DNA of 64,000 bases from Rhabdophis nuchalis (Eukaryota; Chordata; Lepidosauria; Squamata; Natricidae). The notes beneath the pieces are model-generated. The model saw only the letters and a list, made by a program, of their open reading frames with translations, ran no database searches and was not told where the DNA came from. Made by a program: the position numbers and the translations under genes. The DNA is taken from NCBI GenBank assembly GCA_039707465.1, contig CM077643.1, forward strand, positions 375,341,919 through 375,405,918. The letters run 5' to 3'. Below are positions 50,134 to 52,609 of this stretch, one piece after another (position 1 is the first letter of the stretch; each line of letters begins with the position of its first letter).

Positions 50134-50566
50134 CTTTATTGTCATTGTAATAAGATTGTAATAAAATTACAATGAAATTGGTTGGACTGCAGCAAGTAGG
50201 ATTTTTAAAAAAAGAAGAAATGTGGCGATTTGTCTATTTTTAATATATGTGTAAAGGTATAATTCATATTCCTAAACAACATATGGCACAGACAAATATT
50301 AACCAGATGCTCATCAGATGGAGGGTTTTAAATAGCTCCTGTTTGGGGAGGATTATTATTATTATTTTTCTTGTCCACGGTGGCTACAGCACGGCTTCAG
50401 CGACATCAAAGTGGAAGATACTCCGAAAGGGCATCTGGTGCTATTCCAGGACGTGGAAACTCTCATCCGCATTGAAGAAGATTCGACCCACATCATGTGT
50501 GAGAATGACGAGTCGCTTAGGGTGAAGCTGCAGGACCTGGTCCTCAAATTCCTGCAGAAATTCTAG
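7694..50566 (+). CDS. INTS9: Integrator complex subunit 9, 3' portion (nine exons)
   Basis: INTS9 is the non-catalytic MBL/beta-CASP partner of the endonuclease INTS11 in the nuclear Integrator complex, which cleaves snRNA and other Pol II nascent transcripts. Nine exons join in frame: 7694-7805, 22931-23111, 25225-25285, 27936-28107, 32730-32854, 36031-36198, 47347-47445, 49129-49266 and 50390-50566. They total 1233 nt, or 410 residues plus a stop. All introns are GT-AG; phases are 1, 2, 0, 1, 0, 0, 0, 0. The protein matches remembered vertebrate INTS9 almost residue for residue. With a family length near 658 aa, about 248 N-terminal residues lie upstream of the window; I saw no earlier exon in 1-7693. 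The exons cover the end of the MBL core, the beta-CASP domain, the returning MBL strands, a basic GKKRKR linker and the C-terminal INTS11-binding domain. Exons have no stops or frameshifts. The family call is secure; exon borders were read by eye. Confidence 0.96.
8323..8879 (+). mobile_element. solo LTR, family L1tg (copy 2)
   Basis: Canonical TG...CA ends (tgttgtggcctgcag and gtcagaaca) with a perfect 5-bp duplication aaatg at 8318-8322 and 8880-8884. It has an AATAAA signal at about 8814. A reading frame at about 8325-8560 encodes an acidic, Ser/Glu-rich peptide shared with copies 3 and 4. Confidence 0.9.
8885..9769. other. intronic sequence with a half-foldback remnant
   Basis: Mostly unrecognised. 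At about 9452-9530 a single arm of the foldback family (aaggaattctgggcgttgaa, agtccacccttcttaa) remains without its partner arm. Confidence 0.4.
9770..9915 (-). mobile_element. possible LINE fragment
   Basis: The phrase ccaggtagaggacattgcag followed by taatctgcatgcaagg resembles the minus-strand body of the RT LINE seen at 54627-55083. It is short and diverged. Confidence 0.35.
10095..10682 (+). mobile_element. LTR of the second family, interrupted
   Basis: 5' part cctggaagccatcttttagg and onward matches 40598-40790. The 3' part ends tgttacttggaaccctgaca like the LTR at 6712-7080. A retrotransposed fragment at 10283-10461 splits it. The 5' boundary is inferred. Confidence 0.6.
10283..10461 (-). 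mobile_element. truncated LINE-type insertion with 19-bp target duplication
   Basis: The insert begins ttttgttttttaaatatata (poly-A tail in reverse) and is flanked by identical 19-bp copies beginning agaggcatctcc at 10264-10282 and 10462-10480. That is the signature of target-primed reverse transcription, L1-style. Confidence 0.75.
10854..11250. mobile_element. TA-flanked DNA element, cggggaaacac type
   Basis: Left end tacccccccaaaataag, right end atttttggggaagcacagta, interior caaaaataataagacctccc. It is longer than the sister at 7257 because of a C-rich unique middle. Confidence 0.6.
11283..11379. mobile_element. palindromic foldback element (family 2)
   Basis: A 97-bp palindrome with ends caggcgttttcaaacttggc and the imperfect complement gaagactcctg. 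It is flanked by the perfect 8-bp duplication atttagga at 11275-11282 and 11380-11387. The loop is shorter than in sister copies. Confidence 0.85.
11617..12124 (-). mobile_element. CR1 3' end with inverted 5' terminus
   Basis: (aatac)n tail at 11617-11638, then the minus-strand CR1 ORF2 C-terminus (encodes [20 protein letters not shown] and [18 protein letters not shown]). At the 5' end, 12042-12068 is repeated exactly but inverted at 12098-12124, as produced by twin priming. Confidence 0.85.
12125..12850. other. intronic sequence, no recognised feature
   Basis: AT-rich sequence without recognised repeats apart from an (att)n run near 12843. Confidence 0.4.
12853..13056 (-). mobile_element. 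MIR-like / ACA-type tRNA SINE
   Basis: In reverse complement: tagtgctaaaggtgctgg head, ctagaaaccaggagactgtg, then ggtgaattgggctgagagag in the displayed strand. This is the arrangement of old amniote tRNA-SINEs with a core. It is diverged. Confidence 0.55.
13125..14080. mobile_element. interrupted inverted-repeat element, split by a hAT
   Basis: The arm atccttttt-caagaggcaactggac at 13829-13857 is complementary to 14028-14061 (agtccagtttcctcttgaaa). The left part, cagccatccaggccatgg, lies before the hAT at 13175. A sister copy with the same arms is at 45346-45468. The class is uncertain; Penelope-like or DIRS-like remains are possible. Confidence 0.45.
13175..13812. mobile_element. hAT-like element, family C
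   Basis: Ends caggggtgggattcaaaa and gctgaattctatccctg are inverted copies, flanked by gccatggt and gtcatggt (7 of 8). A second family-C-like left end (cagaggtgggttgctaccag) at 13503 suggests internal nesting. The interior is GC-rich and non-coding. Confidence 0.7.
14081..14593. other. intronic sequence, possible diverged DNA element
   Basis: At 14233-14490 a stretch with gtgggacctcgggttccga at the left and gggttacagtcccactgta at the right looks like a short inverted-end element. A (gt)8 run lies at 14398-14413. No gene. Confidence 0.35.
14594..14720. mobile_element. palindromic foldback element (family 3)
   Basis: A 127-bp palindrome; ends taggggtctgcaaagttggc and its complement. Arms of about 55 nt are nearly perfect around ccctatgctggctgggg. 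Flanks ctgtacac and ttctacac match at 6 of 8. Same family as 25622-25761. Confidence 0.8.
14721..15605. other. intronic sequence, no recognised feature
   Basis: AT-rich, no repeat recognised apart from (ttta)n near 15565-15610 that belongs to the adjacent LINE tail. Confidence 0.4.
15606..16060 (-). mobile_element. non-LTR retrotransposon 3' fragment (RT C-terminus)
   Basis: The minus strand encodes [18 protein letters not shown], then [19 protein letters not shown] and [12 protein letters not shown], the C-terminal end of a vertebrate LINE reverse transcriptase. The tail ggacccagggcggcgcacag and (ttta)n lie at the left. Sisters: 19190, 21665, 22140, 54627 and 63931. Confidence 0.75.
16131..16500. 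mobile_element. hAT-like element, family A (left of tandem pair)
   Basis: Ends ctgtgatggcgaacctatgg and acgttagctgtcgctg. It is flanked by perfect copies of gtctagtc at 16123-16130 and 16501-16508. 370 bp, no coding frame. Confidence 0.8.
16509..16998. mobile_element. hAT-like element, family A (right of tandem pair)
   Basis: Ends ccgtgatggcgaacctatg and aaaggttcgccatcactg. It shares the 8-bp duplication gtctagtc with its left neighbour (16501-16508) and has a third copy at 16999-17006. 490 bp, better-preserved ends than the left element. Confidence 0.85.
17284..17805. mobile_element. hAT-like element, family B
   Basis: Ends caggggtgtcaaactcaagg and caagtttgatatccctg, flanked by ttataggg and ttatagtg (7 of 8). 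The interior carries the SINE at 17611-17763. Without it, the interior matches 48475-48793 (ggcagaggattgca, accttgatgcagccctca). Confidence 0.8.
17611..17763 (-). mobile_element. tRNA SINE with CR1-like 3' tail
   Basis: Reverse complement: tRNA-like head (tggagctctcacctccca, B-box-like gagttcaatccta) joined to a CR1 3' end (ggttggactagatgacctgc, aaggtcccttccaactctg). It is flanked by accct at 17606-17610 and 17764-17768. The design matches CR1-mobilised SINEs known from turtles and other reptiles. Confidence 0.65.
18011..18030. repeat. short (ttgag)4 tandem repeat
   Basis: Four exact copies of ttgag. Confidence 0.9.
18300..18505 (+). mobile_element. CR1 3' end fragment
   Basis: It encodes [22 protein letters not shown] sequence, then the untranslated end ggttggactagaagacctac. 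It is 5'-truncated. Confidence 0.8.
18878..19075 (-). mobile_element. Sauria-type SINE
   Basis: Minus-orientation copy with ccaccaaaggtggttcc and gattcaaactgccgaactgc. A short internal duplication (gctaggttgcttttgaactg) is private to this copy. Confidence 0.8.
19190..19500 (+). mobile_element. LINE 3' fragment inside a hAT
   Basis: It encodes [23 protein letters not shown] sequence, followed by the 3' end caccgccccgagtcccttcg and an (aaat)n tail. Same family as 15606-16060, opposite strand. Confidence 0.7.
19598..20048. repeat. CT-rich and (gt)n microsatellite tract
   Basis: About 450 bp of ctttct, ctgtct and ccctccct arrays, including a (gt)n run of about 17 units near 19985-20020. Long ORFs through it are artefacts of composition. 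Confidence 0.95.
20740..21285 (+). mobile_element. L1-type LINE 3' end
   Basis: The + frame reads [20 protein letters not shown], then ARILFAQ-like [19 protein letters not shown] and [17 protein letters not shown] to a stop at 21069. This is the C-terminal tail of an L1 ORF2 protein. An AT-rich 3' UTR ends in ataaataaaac. Confidence 0.75.
21665..21895 (-). mobile_element. LINE 3' fragment
   Basis: Minus copy with ggacccagggcggcgcacag and ggttacgctaggccggcttg. Only the untranslated end and a few codons remain. Confidence 0.7.
22137..22558 (-). mobile_element. LINE 3' fragment, RT C-terminus
   Basis: The minus strand encodes [39 protein letters not shown] and [12 protein letters not shown], followed by the 3' end with ggactcggagcggtgcacag. 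The subfamily differs from 21665. Confidence 0.75.
22931..23111 (+). CDS. INTS9: INTS9 coding exon, beta-CASP
   Basis: The acceptor is cttaag. The split codon completes as Ala, followed by [18 protein letters not shown], then [15 protein letters not shown] and [12 protein letters not shown]. Two bases of the Trp codon precede a gtaggt donor (phase 2). The [12 protein letters not shown] segment is the conserved entry into the beta-CASP insertion. The preceding intron is about 15.1 kb. Confidence 0.95.
23350..23546. mobile_element. hAT-like element, family B
   Basis: Ends caggagtctcaaactcaat and gagaatgagacctctg. Perfect 8-bp duplication ctttagaa at 23342-23349 and 23547-23554. An internal AT run (23416-23470) can itself fold. 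Confidence 0.8.
23812..24369 (-). mobile_element. CR1 3' portion
   Basis: Tail (aatac)n at about 23812-23835. The minus strand encodes [20 protein letters not shown], then [20 protein letters not shown] with one small deletion near 24075. Confidence 0.85.
24455..24680. repeat. unclassified repeat with (ca)n
   Basis: Two copies of gcgttccagagttatgctgg at about 24468 and 24617 surround (ca)n and agtaagtcatctgtgtacca. The tail reads tatatatatagattcac. It may be a Helitron or other DNA transposon; the class is not resolved. Confidence 0.4.
25225..25285 (+). CDS. INTS9: INTS9 coding exon (61 nt)
   Basis: This short exon sits between a tttag acceptor and a gtaagt donor. It completes Trp and reads [20 protein letters not shown], ending in phase 0. 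It belongs to the beta-CASP region. At 61 nt it is the smallest exon seen and is below ordinary ORF-length cut-offs. Confidence 0.94.
25622..25761. mobile_element. palindromic foldback element (family 3)
   Basis: About 140 bp; ends cgggggtctgcaatgttggc and the complement gccaactttgcagacccctg. The centre is cagccagcatagctgcgctg. The target duplication is not evident. It is followed by three copies of agtctgcagacccaaat-like sequence (25776-25832). Confidence 0.8.
25762..26720. other. intronic sequence with AT/GT microsatellite
   Basis: (at)n and (gt)n runs at 25960-26035 and 26145-26175. The remainder is unrecognised. Confidence 0.4.
27022..27275. repeat. minisatellite, about 70-bp unit, four copies
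   Basis: Units start near 27024, 27098, 27169 and 27237 with ggcagaaatggag-like sequence and end gggaaggcacag. Spacing is 74, 71 and 68 bp. A partial further unit (gggggaacctgcggagatc) follows the LTR-like insert at 27521. Confidence 0.75.
27279..27517 (+). mobile_element. LTR-like insertion
   Basis: Starts tgtcaagtccac and ends cctccgaaca. It has three ATTGG boxes (27335, 27353, 27383), a TATA-like atataaata (27409-27417) and AATAAA (27465-27470) in LTR order. It interrupts a minisatellite unit. The expected target duplication is not clear, so ends could shift by a few bases. Confidence 0.55.
27936..28107 (+). CDS. INTS9: INTS9 coding exon, late beta-CASP
   Basis: After acceptor ctaccag it reads [20 protein letters not shown], then [19 protein letters not shown] and SSLNTIIFT, with one base before a gtatga donor (phase 1). 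The [18 protein letters not shown] stretch occupies the place of the CPSF73 strand and loop that holds VVMASPGMMQSG. The exon starts 231 bp after the right end of a hAT-like insertion. Confidence 0.95.
28218..28352. mobile_element. palindromic foldback element (family 2)
   Basis: A 135-bp near-perfect palindrome; ends cagggatgtccaaacttggg and its complement, centre cagccagcatagctggctg. Perfect 8-bp duplication ccatagag at 28210-28217 and 28353-28360. Almost identical to 61116-61250. Confidence 0.9.
28752..29624. mobile_element. TA-flanked DNA element split by CR1
   Basis: Left end taccgtatttttcagagtat and right end ccgaaaaatacggt. The body resumes after the CR1 with tccctcaaaaaagagggtga, the same phrase as at 46590. 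Confidence 0.7.
28783..29246 (-). mobile_element. CR1 3' end inserted in a DNA element
   Basis: (aatac)n tail on the left. The minus strand encodes [20 protein letters not shown] and [18 protein letters not shown]. It sits inside 28752-29624. Confidence 0.85.
29625..30776. other. intronic sequence, no recognised feature
   Basis: AT-rich, apparently single-copy. No repeat or coding signal recognised. Confidence 0.45.
30777..31015. mobile_element. TA-flanked DNA element, cggggaaacac type
   Basis: Left end tacccatgtttccctgagaa, right end ttatttttggaaaaacacag next to TA. Internal ggtcttattttcggggaaag at 30857. Confidence 0.6.
31437..32107 (-). mobile_element. tRNA SINE split by a hAT
   Basis: Left part (gattcctggtgacaca, ttttcagaagagggtggcc) and right part (aggcataaagtgg, tcctggcatctagctcagtg) are the tail and head of one diverged SINE in minus orientation, separated exactly by 31565-32005. 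Confidence 0.5.
31565..32005. mobile_element. hAT-like element, GC-rich (Charlie-like ends)
   Basis: Ends caggggtccccaacccccgg and aaaaaggttggggacccctg. Perfect 8-bp duplication ccctaaat at 31557-31564 and 32006-32013. The 441-bp interior is CpG- and GC-rich, in contrast to its surroundings. No transposase. Confidence 0.9.
32108..32533. other. intronic sequence, no firm feature
   Basis: The stretch around 32110-32410 (tgacttacaacagttcattt) looks like a diverged dispersed repeat, but I cannot name it. Confidence 0.35.
32542..32637. mobile_element. palindromic foldback element (family 1), short
   Basis: 96 bp; ends cagggggtccccaacctttg and its complement. Flanks ctatagag and ctgtagag match at 7 of 8. 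The element lacks most of one inner arm. It ends 92 nt before the INTS9 exon at 32730. Confidence 0.85.
32730..32854 (+). CDS. INTS9: INTS9 coding exon, motif-B position
   Basis: The acceptor tttacag follows a C/T-rich tract and the donor is gtaatc (phase 0). It reads [20 protein letters not shown], then [20 protein letters not shown] and VQ. Aligned by eye with CPSF73, CPIDTR falls where the active nuclease has SAHTDY, so the motif-B histidine is replaced by Asp. A 96-bp foldback element ends only 92 nt upstream of this exon. Confidence 0.95.
33041..33290. mobile_element. possible hAT-like element, family C
   Basis: gaggtgttattcagcaggtt at the left and attgaatctcaccatgg at the right resemble decayed family-C ends. 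Repeated ccaccaagccacaccc lies inside. No target duplication identified. Confidence 0.4.
33456..34517 (+). mobile_element. CR1 copy, long and open
   Basis: It reads [17 protein letters not shown] (reverse-transcriptase region) and, after a small insertion, an uninterrupted 215-codon frame at 33826-34473 with [34 protein letters not shown] and the C-terminus. The 3' UTR ends near 34517. The 5' end is inverted: 33456-33495 is complementary to 33506-33545 at 39 of 40. Confidence 0.85.
33660..33814 (+). mobile_element. LINE 3' tail inserted in CR1
   Basis: caccgccctgagtcccggaa, then gggcggtataaaaatctgaa and an (aaat)n tail, matching the end at 19430-19500. It separates two collinear parts of the CR1. 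Confidence 0.65.
34518..35149. other. intronic sequence, no recognised feature
   Basis: AT-rich, no repeats or coding signals recognised. Confidence 0.45.
35158..35275. mobile_element. palindromic foldback element (family 2 variant)
   Basis: 118 bp; ends caggggttcccaaacttggc and its complement. One inner arm is shortened (ccagccggctctggg centre). Perfect 8-bp duplication atctaaat at 35150-35157 and 35276-35283. Confidence 0.85.
35339..35910. mobile_element. hAT remnants, family B then family A
   Basis: 35339-35470 is a left part of family B (caggggtgtctaactgaagg). 35585-35909 is a right part of family A, ending aaaaggttcgccatccctgg, with two imperfect copies of cagctgatcgttg and gcgcatgcacgccggcc. 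Both lack their other end. Confidence 0.5.
36031..36198 (+). CDS. INTS9: INTS9 coding exon, motif-C position
   Basis: The acceptor is cttcacag, the donor gtgagg, phase 0 at both ends, 56 codons. It begins [20 protein letters not shown] and ends [20 protein letters not shown] aligns with HVILVHGE of CPSF73, so the motif-C histidine is absent. This fits INTS9 as a pseudo-nuclease. Confidence 0.95.
36519..36692. mobile_element. hAT-like element, family C (short)
   Basis: Begins caggggtgggttgtcggttc and ends agcaacccacttctt. Flanks ggttactt and ggttcctt match at 7 of 8. Confidence 0.7.
36970..37219 (+). mobile_element. tRNA SINE with (attgct)n tail
   Basis: tRNA-like head cctcagtggtacagtggtta, B-box-like gttcaaatcccacta, body ggttgactcagccttccatc, and tail gctattgctattgctattgc. 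An inverse copy is at 52401-52609. Confidence 0.75.
37575..37676. mobile_element. fragment of cggggaaacac DNA element
   Basis: Right portion only: gggcttatttttggggtggg, then ccttattttcaggggaaatg next to TA. Confidence 0.45.
38272..38564. mobile_element. hAT-like element, family C
   Basis: Ends cagtggcgggttctggatca and gcctgcaacccaccactg. Perfect 8-bp duplication caagtggc at 38264-38271 and 38565-38572. Confidence 0.85.
38573..39756. other. repeat-poor intronic stretch, candidate conserved element
   Basis: No repeat recognised. 39410-39740 is compositionally balanced, with an octamer-like atttgcat at 39437 and a central aattattct-poor, GC-containing block. It has no ORF with splice context. 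It is a candidate regulatory element only on the basis of lacking repeats. Confidence 0.3.
39765..39889. mobile_element. short hAT-like element, family B
   Basis: Ends caagggggtcaaactcgcg and gtgagttgaacacccctg. Flanks gtttagat and gtttagct match at 7 of 8. 125 bp. Confidence 0.75.
40119..40542. mobile_element. hAT-like element, family C, with (gaaa)n
   Basis: Ends cagtggtgggtttctgcagg and tttgaaacccaccactg. Perfect 8-bp duplication atataatg at 40111-40118 and 40543-40550. The interior holds the microsatellite at 40250-40366. Confidence 0.9.
40250..40366. repeat. (gaaa)n microsatellite
   Basis: ggaaa/ggaag units pass into at least 20 pure gaaa units. ORFs across it are compositional. Confidence 0.95.
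40598..40790 (+). mobile_element. LTR 5' fragment, second LTR family
   Basis: tgtcagacctggaagccatc and onward to aacattctttctgagaaagt, collinear with 10095-10245. The rest of the LTR is missing. Confidence 0.6.
41232..41722 (+). mobile_element. CR1 3' end, open frame
   Basis: It encodes [20 protein letters not shown] through to [20 protein letters not shown] in one open frame to a stop near 41647, followed by the 3' UTR and attgtattgtatt tail. Confidence 0.85.
41980..42664 (+). mobile_element. solo LTR, family L1tg (copy 3), split by a foldback
   Basis: Starts tgttgtggtccaccaac and ends aggtcagaaca. The acidic reading frame is open from 41990 to a stop at 42171. The foldback at 42438-42560 interrupts the 3' part. 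Flanks tttat and gttct are not a convincing duplication. Confidence 0.8.
42438..42560. mobile_element. palindromic foldback element inside an LTR (family 1)
   Basis: 123 bp; ends caggggtctccaacctttgc and complement. Perfect 8-bp duplication ctttgttg at 42430-42437 and 42561-42568. Removal restores the LTR alignment, so it is younger than the LTR. Confidence 0.9.
42805..42985. repeat. interrupted inverted-repeat fragment
   Basis: cagatgtttcattaccgaaa pairs imperfectly with atgaaatgtctgcaagaca, followed by caaccaagctcagaga. A similar phrase is at 56985-57065. Class unresolved (Penelope-like possible). Confidence 0.35.
43052..43562. mobile_element. TA-flanked DNA element (mariner-like)
   Basis: Left end ccatatttttcagagtatta and right end atactccaaaaaatacggta, interior cctggga/ggccattttttgc blocks as at 1551-2076. 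Confidence 0.65.
43755..44474. mobile_element. hAT-like element, family A
   Basis: Ends ccatgatggcgaacctatgg and aaaaaggttcgccatcactg. Perfect 8-bp duplication tcctaggt at 43747-43754 and 44475-44482. 720 bp, no coding capacity. Confidence 0.9.
45220..46450 (-). mobile_element. old CR1 copy, diverged
   Basis: Minus-strand order of CR1 landmarks: catagaatcatggattggaa tail, ttcttcacgctaaacatgcc, ctagacacaatattctagcg, and gagcactggattgaagacag. It is far more diverged than the other CR1 copies. A short inverted-repeat insertion splits it at about 45346-45468. Confidence 0.6.
45346..45468. mobile_element. inverted-repeat element inside old CR1
   Basis: Arms tgtcccaaaggtgctttttc and its complement at 45440-45460 around a short loop with gagcaacatcttcaaagaac. 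Same family as 13125-14080. Confidence 0.5.
46565..47049. mobile_element. TA-flanked DNA element (mariner-like), left end damaged
   Basis: The left end is shortened (ctgtataagatgcaccttt); the right end ctccaaaaaatacagta is intact. Interior tccctcaaaaaagagggtga. Confidence 0.6.
47347..47445 (+). CDS. INTS9: INTS9 coding exon (33 codons)
   Basis: Acceptor gcttcag and donor gtatga bound an in-frame exon reading [19 protein letters not shown] and then [14 protein letters not shown]. It encodes the region after the MBL fold that leads to the C-terminal domain. The preceding intron of about 11.1 kb is the second longest seen. Confidence 0.94.
47547..47880 (+). mobile_element. Sauria-type SINE, diverged subfamily
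   Basis: Head gatggcccagtggttaaaga, body ggccacatgtctatggaaat, and tail ctagaatcggacacaactgg, a Bov-B-like 3' end. It begins about 100 bp after an INTS9 exon. Confidence 0.75.
48475..48793. mobile_element. hAT-like element, family B
   Basis: Ends caggggtgtccaactcaagg and gaagtttgacacccctg. Flanks ttctatac and ctttagac are a decayed duplication. Confidence 0.7.
48822..48990. mobile_element. hAT-like left end (MER5-like)
   Basis: caggggttggcaaactatgg, then cccatgggccaaatcttgcc and atatggcccacgaatattta. A matching right end was not found. Confidence 0.5.
49129..49266 (+). CDS. INTS9: INTS9 coding exon, basic linker
   Basis: Acceptor ttggtag and donor gtaaaa, 46 codons. It opens [20 protein letters not shown] and ends [19 protein letters not shown] is a plausible nuclear-localisation or linker motif; the second half starts the C-terminal INTS11-contacting domain. 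The donor is weaker than the others. A Sauria-type SINE begins about 25 nt after it. Confidence 0.95.
49291..49601 (+). mobile_element. Sauria-type SINE, near full length
   Basis: gggctaagacactgagcttg head, gttcgaatccctagtac B-box region, ccacctttggtggg body, and ctagagtcgggaacaactag tail with ttacctttaa. It starts about 25 nt after the donor of the INTS9 exon at 49129. Confidence 0.85.
50071..50133. repeat. (aat)21 microsatellite
   Basis: About 21 uninterrupted aat units, 257 nt upstream of the last INTS9 exon. Confidence 0.95.
50390..50566 (+). CDS. INTS9: INTS9 terminal coding exon
   Basis: After acceptor ggctacag it reads [20 protein letters not shown], then [20 protein letters not shown] and LVLKFLQKF, then TAG. 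In the family this C-terminal domain pairs with the C-terminal domain of INTS11. The polypyrimidine tract before it is interrupted by (att)n. Confidence 0.96.
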   Translation, partial: HGFSDIKVEDTPKGHLVLFQDVETLIRIEEDSTHIMCENDESLRVKLQDLVLKFLQKF

Positions 50567-51150
50567 ACTTTTATCCCATTCACATGCCCTGCTCTGTTTC
50601 GCCTTCTGAAGAGGGAGAAGCCTAAACCAAGGATTTGGGGTTACAAGATGGGGAAACAAGCTTGAAAACCACATCTACAGTTGCCCATCTTTGATTTGTG
50701 AAAGACTCAACAGGTAGATGTTCTAGTCTCTCTCCTGGAAGGAAGACGATAAGAACCACTGTTTATAGGAGCCAAAGTTAAGGAGACCTGATTAATTCTA
50801 CCTAGGCACCTTGCTATAAAAATGCCCTTCTGTTTATTAACTGTCGTGTAAAAGATGGGATTTAGCTGATATTACAACTGCGGCAGAATCCAGAACAGTT
50901 GATGAAACAGCCTTTCCTGCCATCTGTCCTTTTCTTTTCTTTTTTTACTAAAAGTGGGGGGGAAATAAATGTTAAAGATGTATTTAGTTTCAAGCTTAAT
51001 TTTATTTTTTAAAGTTTGTAATACTGAACCTCTTTATACAGACCTGATACAGACCCTAATAAATTACGGGCCTGCTTTGTTTTAACTGATGGCTCCTTTT
51101 TAAATACATGACAAAAACATAACGCTAATAAATTACTTCTTAGGAGGAGG
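50567..51150 (+). other. INTS9: INTS9 3' UTR with polyadenylation signals
   Basis: Unique, AT-rich sequence follows the stop. Exact AATAAA hexamers occur at 50964-50969, 51058-51063 and 51127-51132, so the mRNA probably ends between about 50980 and 51150. Which site is used cannot be told from sequence alone. Confidence 0.7.
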
Positions 51151-51290
51151 TTATGCAGAAGCTGCATTGGGCTTTCACAAGTATGGAAGTAGCATCCAAT
51201 TTCCCCTAACCTCGCCTCAGATTGGAAAGCATACTCTTAATTTGTCTATTGTTTGTAAGAACTAAAACAAGAGAAAATAATCATCTATCA

Positions 51291-51625
51291 CCACAATGGC
51301 CAACCTATGGCACACATGCCACAGGTGGCACGCCAGCCATCGCCCCACCCCAGTTCCACCACACATGCGCGCGTGCCTCCCGCCAGCTGTTTTTCGGGTC
51401 TCTTCTGTGCATGCGCGGGAGCGGGGCACATGCGGGGGATACGCGCGCACATGCCTGGGGGAGGGCACTTGCATTTCATTTTGGAGCCTTGCACGGCACC
51501 CCTGTACTCCGTTTTGGTTTGCAGGTTGGTACAGGGGGCTTTTCAGGCATTGCATTATAGGTGAGGTCATGTGGGGGTGCTTGTGCGCTTGTGGCACCCG
51601 ACAGCGAAAAGGTTAGTCATCACTG
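51291..51625. mobile_element. hAT-like element, family A
   Basis: Ends ccacaatggccaacctatgg and gaaaaggttagtcatcactg. Perfect 8-bp duplication atctatca at 51283-51290 and 51626-51633. It lies just downstream of the INTS9 polyadenylation signals. Confidence 0.85.
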
Positions 51626-51769
51626 ATCTATCAGATCTGGAAGCAATGGAATTTTGTATGAGTTCACCCCTCCCCATGTGATTGGAGTTGTGAGGAAAGT
51701 TTTCTACCTCTTATTCTACAAAACTGATGTCGCTCGTGTAATTGCTTCTATAATCTCATGAAGCTTATT

Positions 51770-52345
51770 TGTTCTAGGCTGCATAAACAGAGGGATAGAA
51801 TCTAGATCACGTGAAGTGTTAATGCCACTGTATAGTGCCTTGGTAAGGCCACACTTGGAATACTGCATACAGTTTTGGTCGCCACGATGTAGAAAAGACG
51901 TGGAGACTCTGGAAAGAGTGCAGAGAAGAGCAACCAAGATGATTAGGGGACTGGAGACTAAAACATATGAAGAACGGCTGCAGGAGCTGGGTATGTCTAG
52001 TTTGATGAAGAGAAGGACCAGGGGAGACATGATAGCAGAGGGTGCCACAAAGAAGAGGGAGTCAAACTATTCTCCAAGGCACCTGGGGGCAGGACAAGAA
52101 GCAATGGGTAGAAACTAATCAAGGAGAGAAGCAACTTAGAACTAAGGAGAAATTTCCTGACAGTTAGAACAATTAACCTCTGGAACAGCTTGCCTCCAGA
52201 AGTTGTGAATGCTCCAACCCTGGAAGTCTTTAAAAAGATGTTAGATAGCCATTTGTCTGAAATGGTATAAGGTTCCTGCCCACGCAGGGGGTTGGACTAG
52301 AAGACCTACAAGGTCCCTTCCAACTCTGCTATTGTATTATTATTA
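51770..52345 (+). mobile_element. CR1 3' portion
   Basis: It encodes [20 protein letters not shown] and [20 protein letters not shown], then breaks by a short deletion near 52035. The 3' UTR and attgtattatt tail follow. Confidence 0.85.
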
Positions 52346-52400
52346 TTGACCAGTTCAGGTTATGGAACACTTTTGTCTTCTTTAGATTCAGAGATCAAGC

Positions 52401-52609
52401 AATAGCAATAGCACTGAGACTGCTTAACAGCTCTCTCTCTAAGCGGTTTACAAAGTCGGCATATTGCCGCCAACAATCTGAGTCATCATTTAACCAACCT
52501 CAGAAGGATGAAAGGCTGAGTCAACCTTGAGTCACTGACAATCAAACAGCTGGCAGTCAGCAAAATTAGCCTGCAATACTGCATCCTAACCACTGTGCCA
52601 CCACAGCCA
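52401..52609 (-). mobile_element. tRNA SINE with (attgct)n tail
   Basis: The displayed strand begins aatagcaatagcac and ends ctaaccactgtgccaccaca, the reverse of the copy at 36970-37219. Confidence 0.75.
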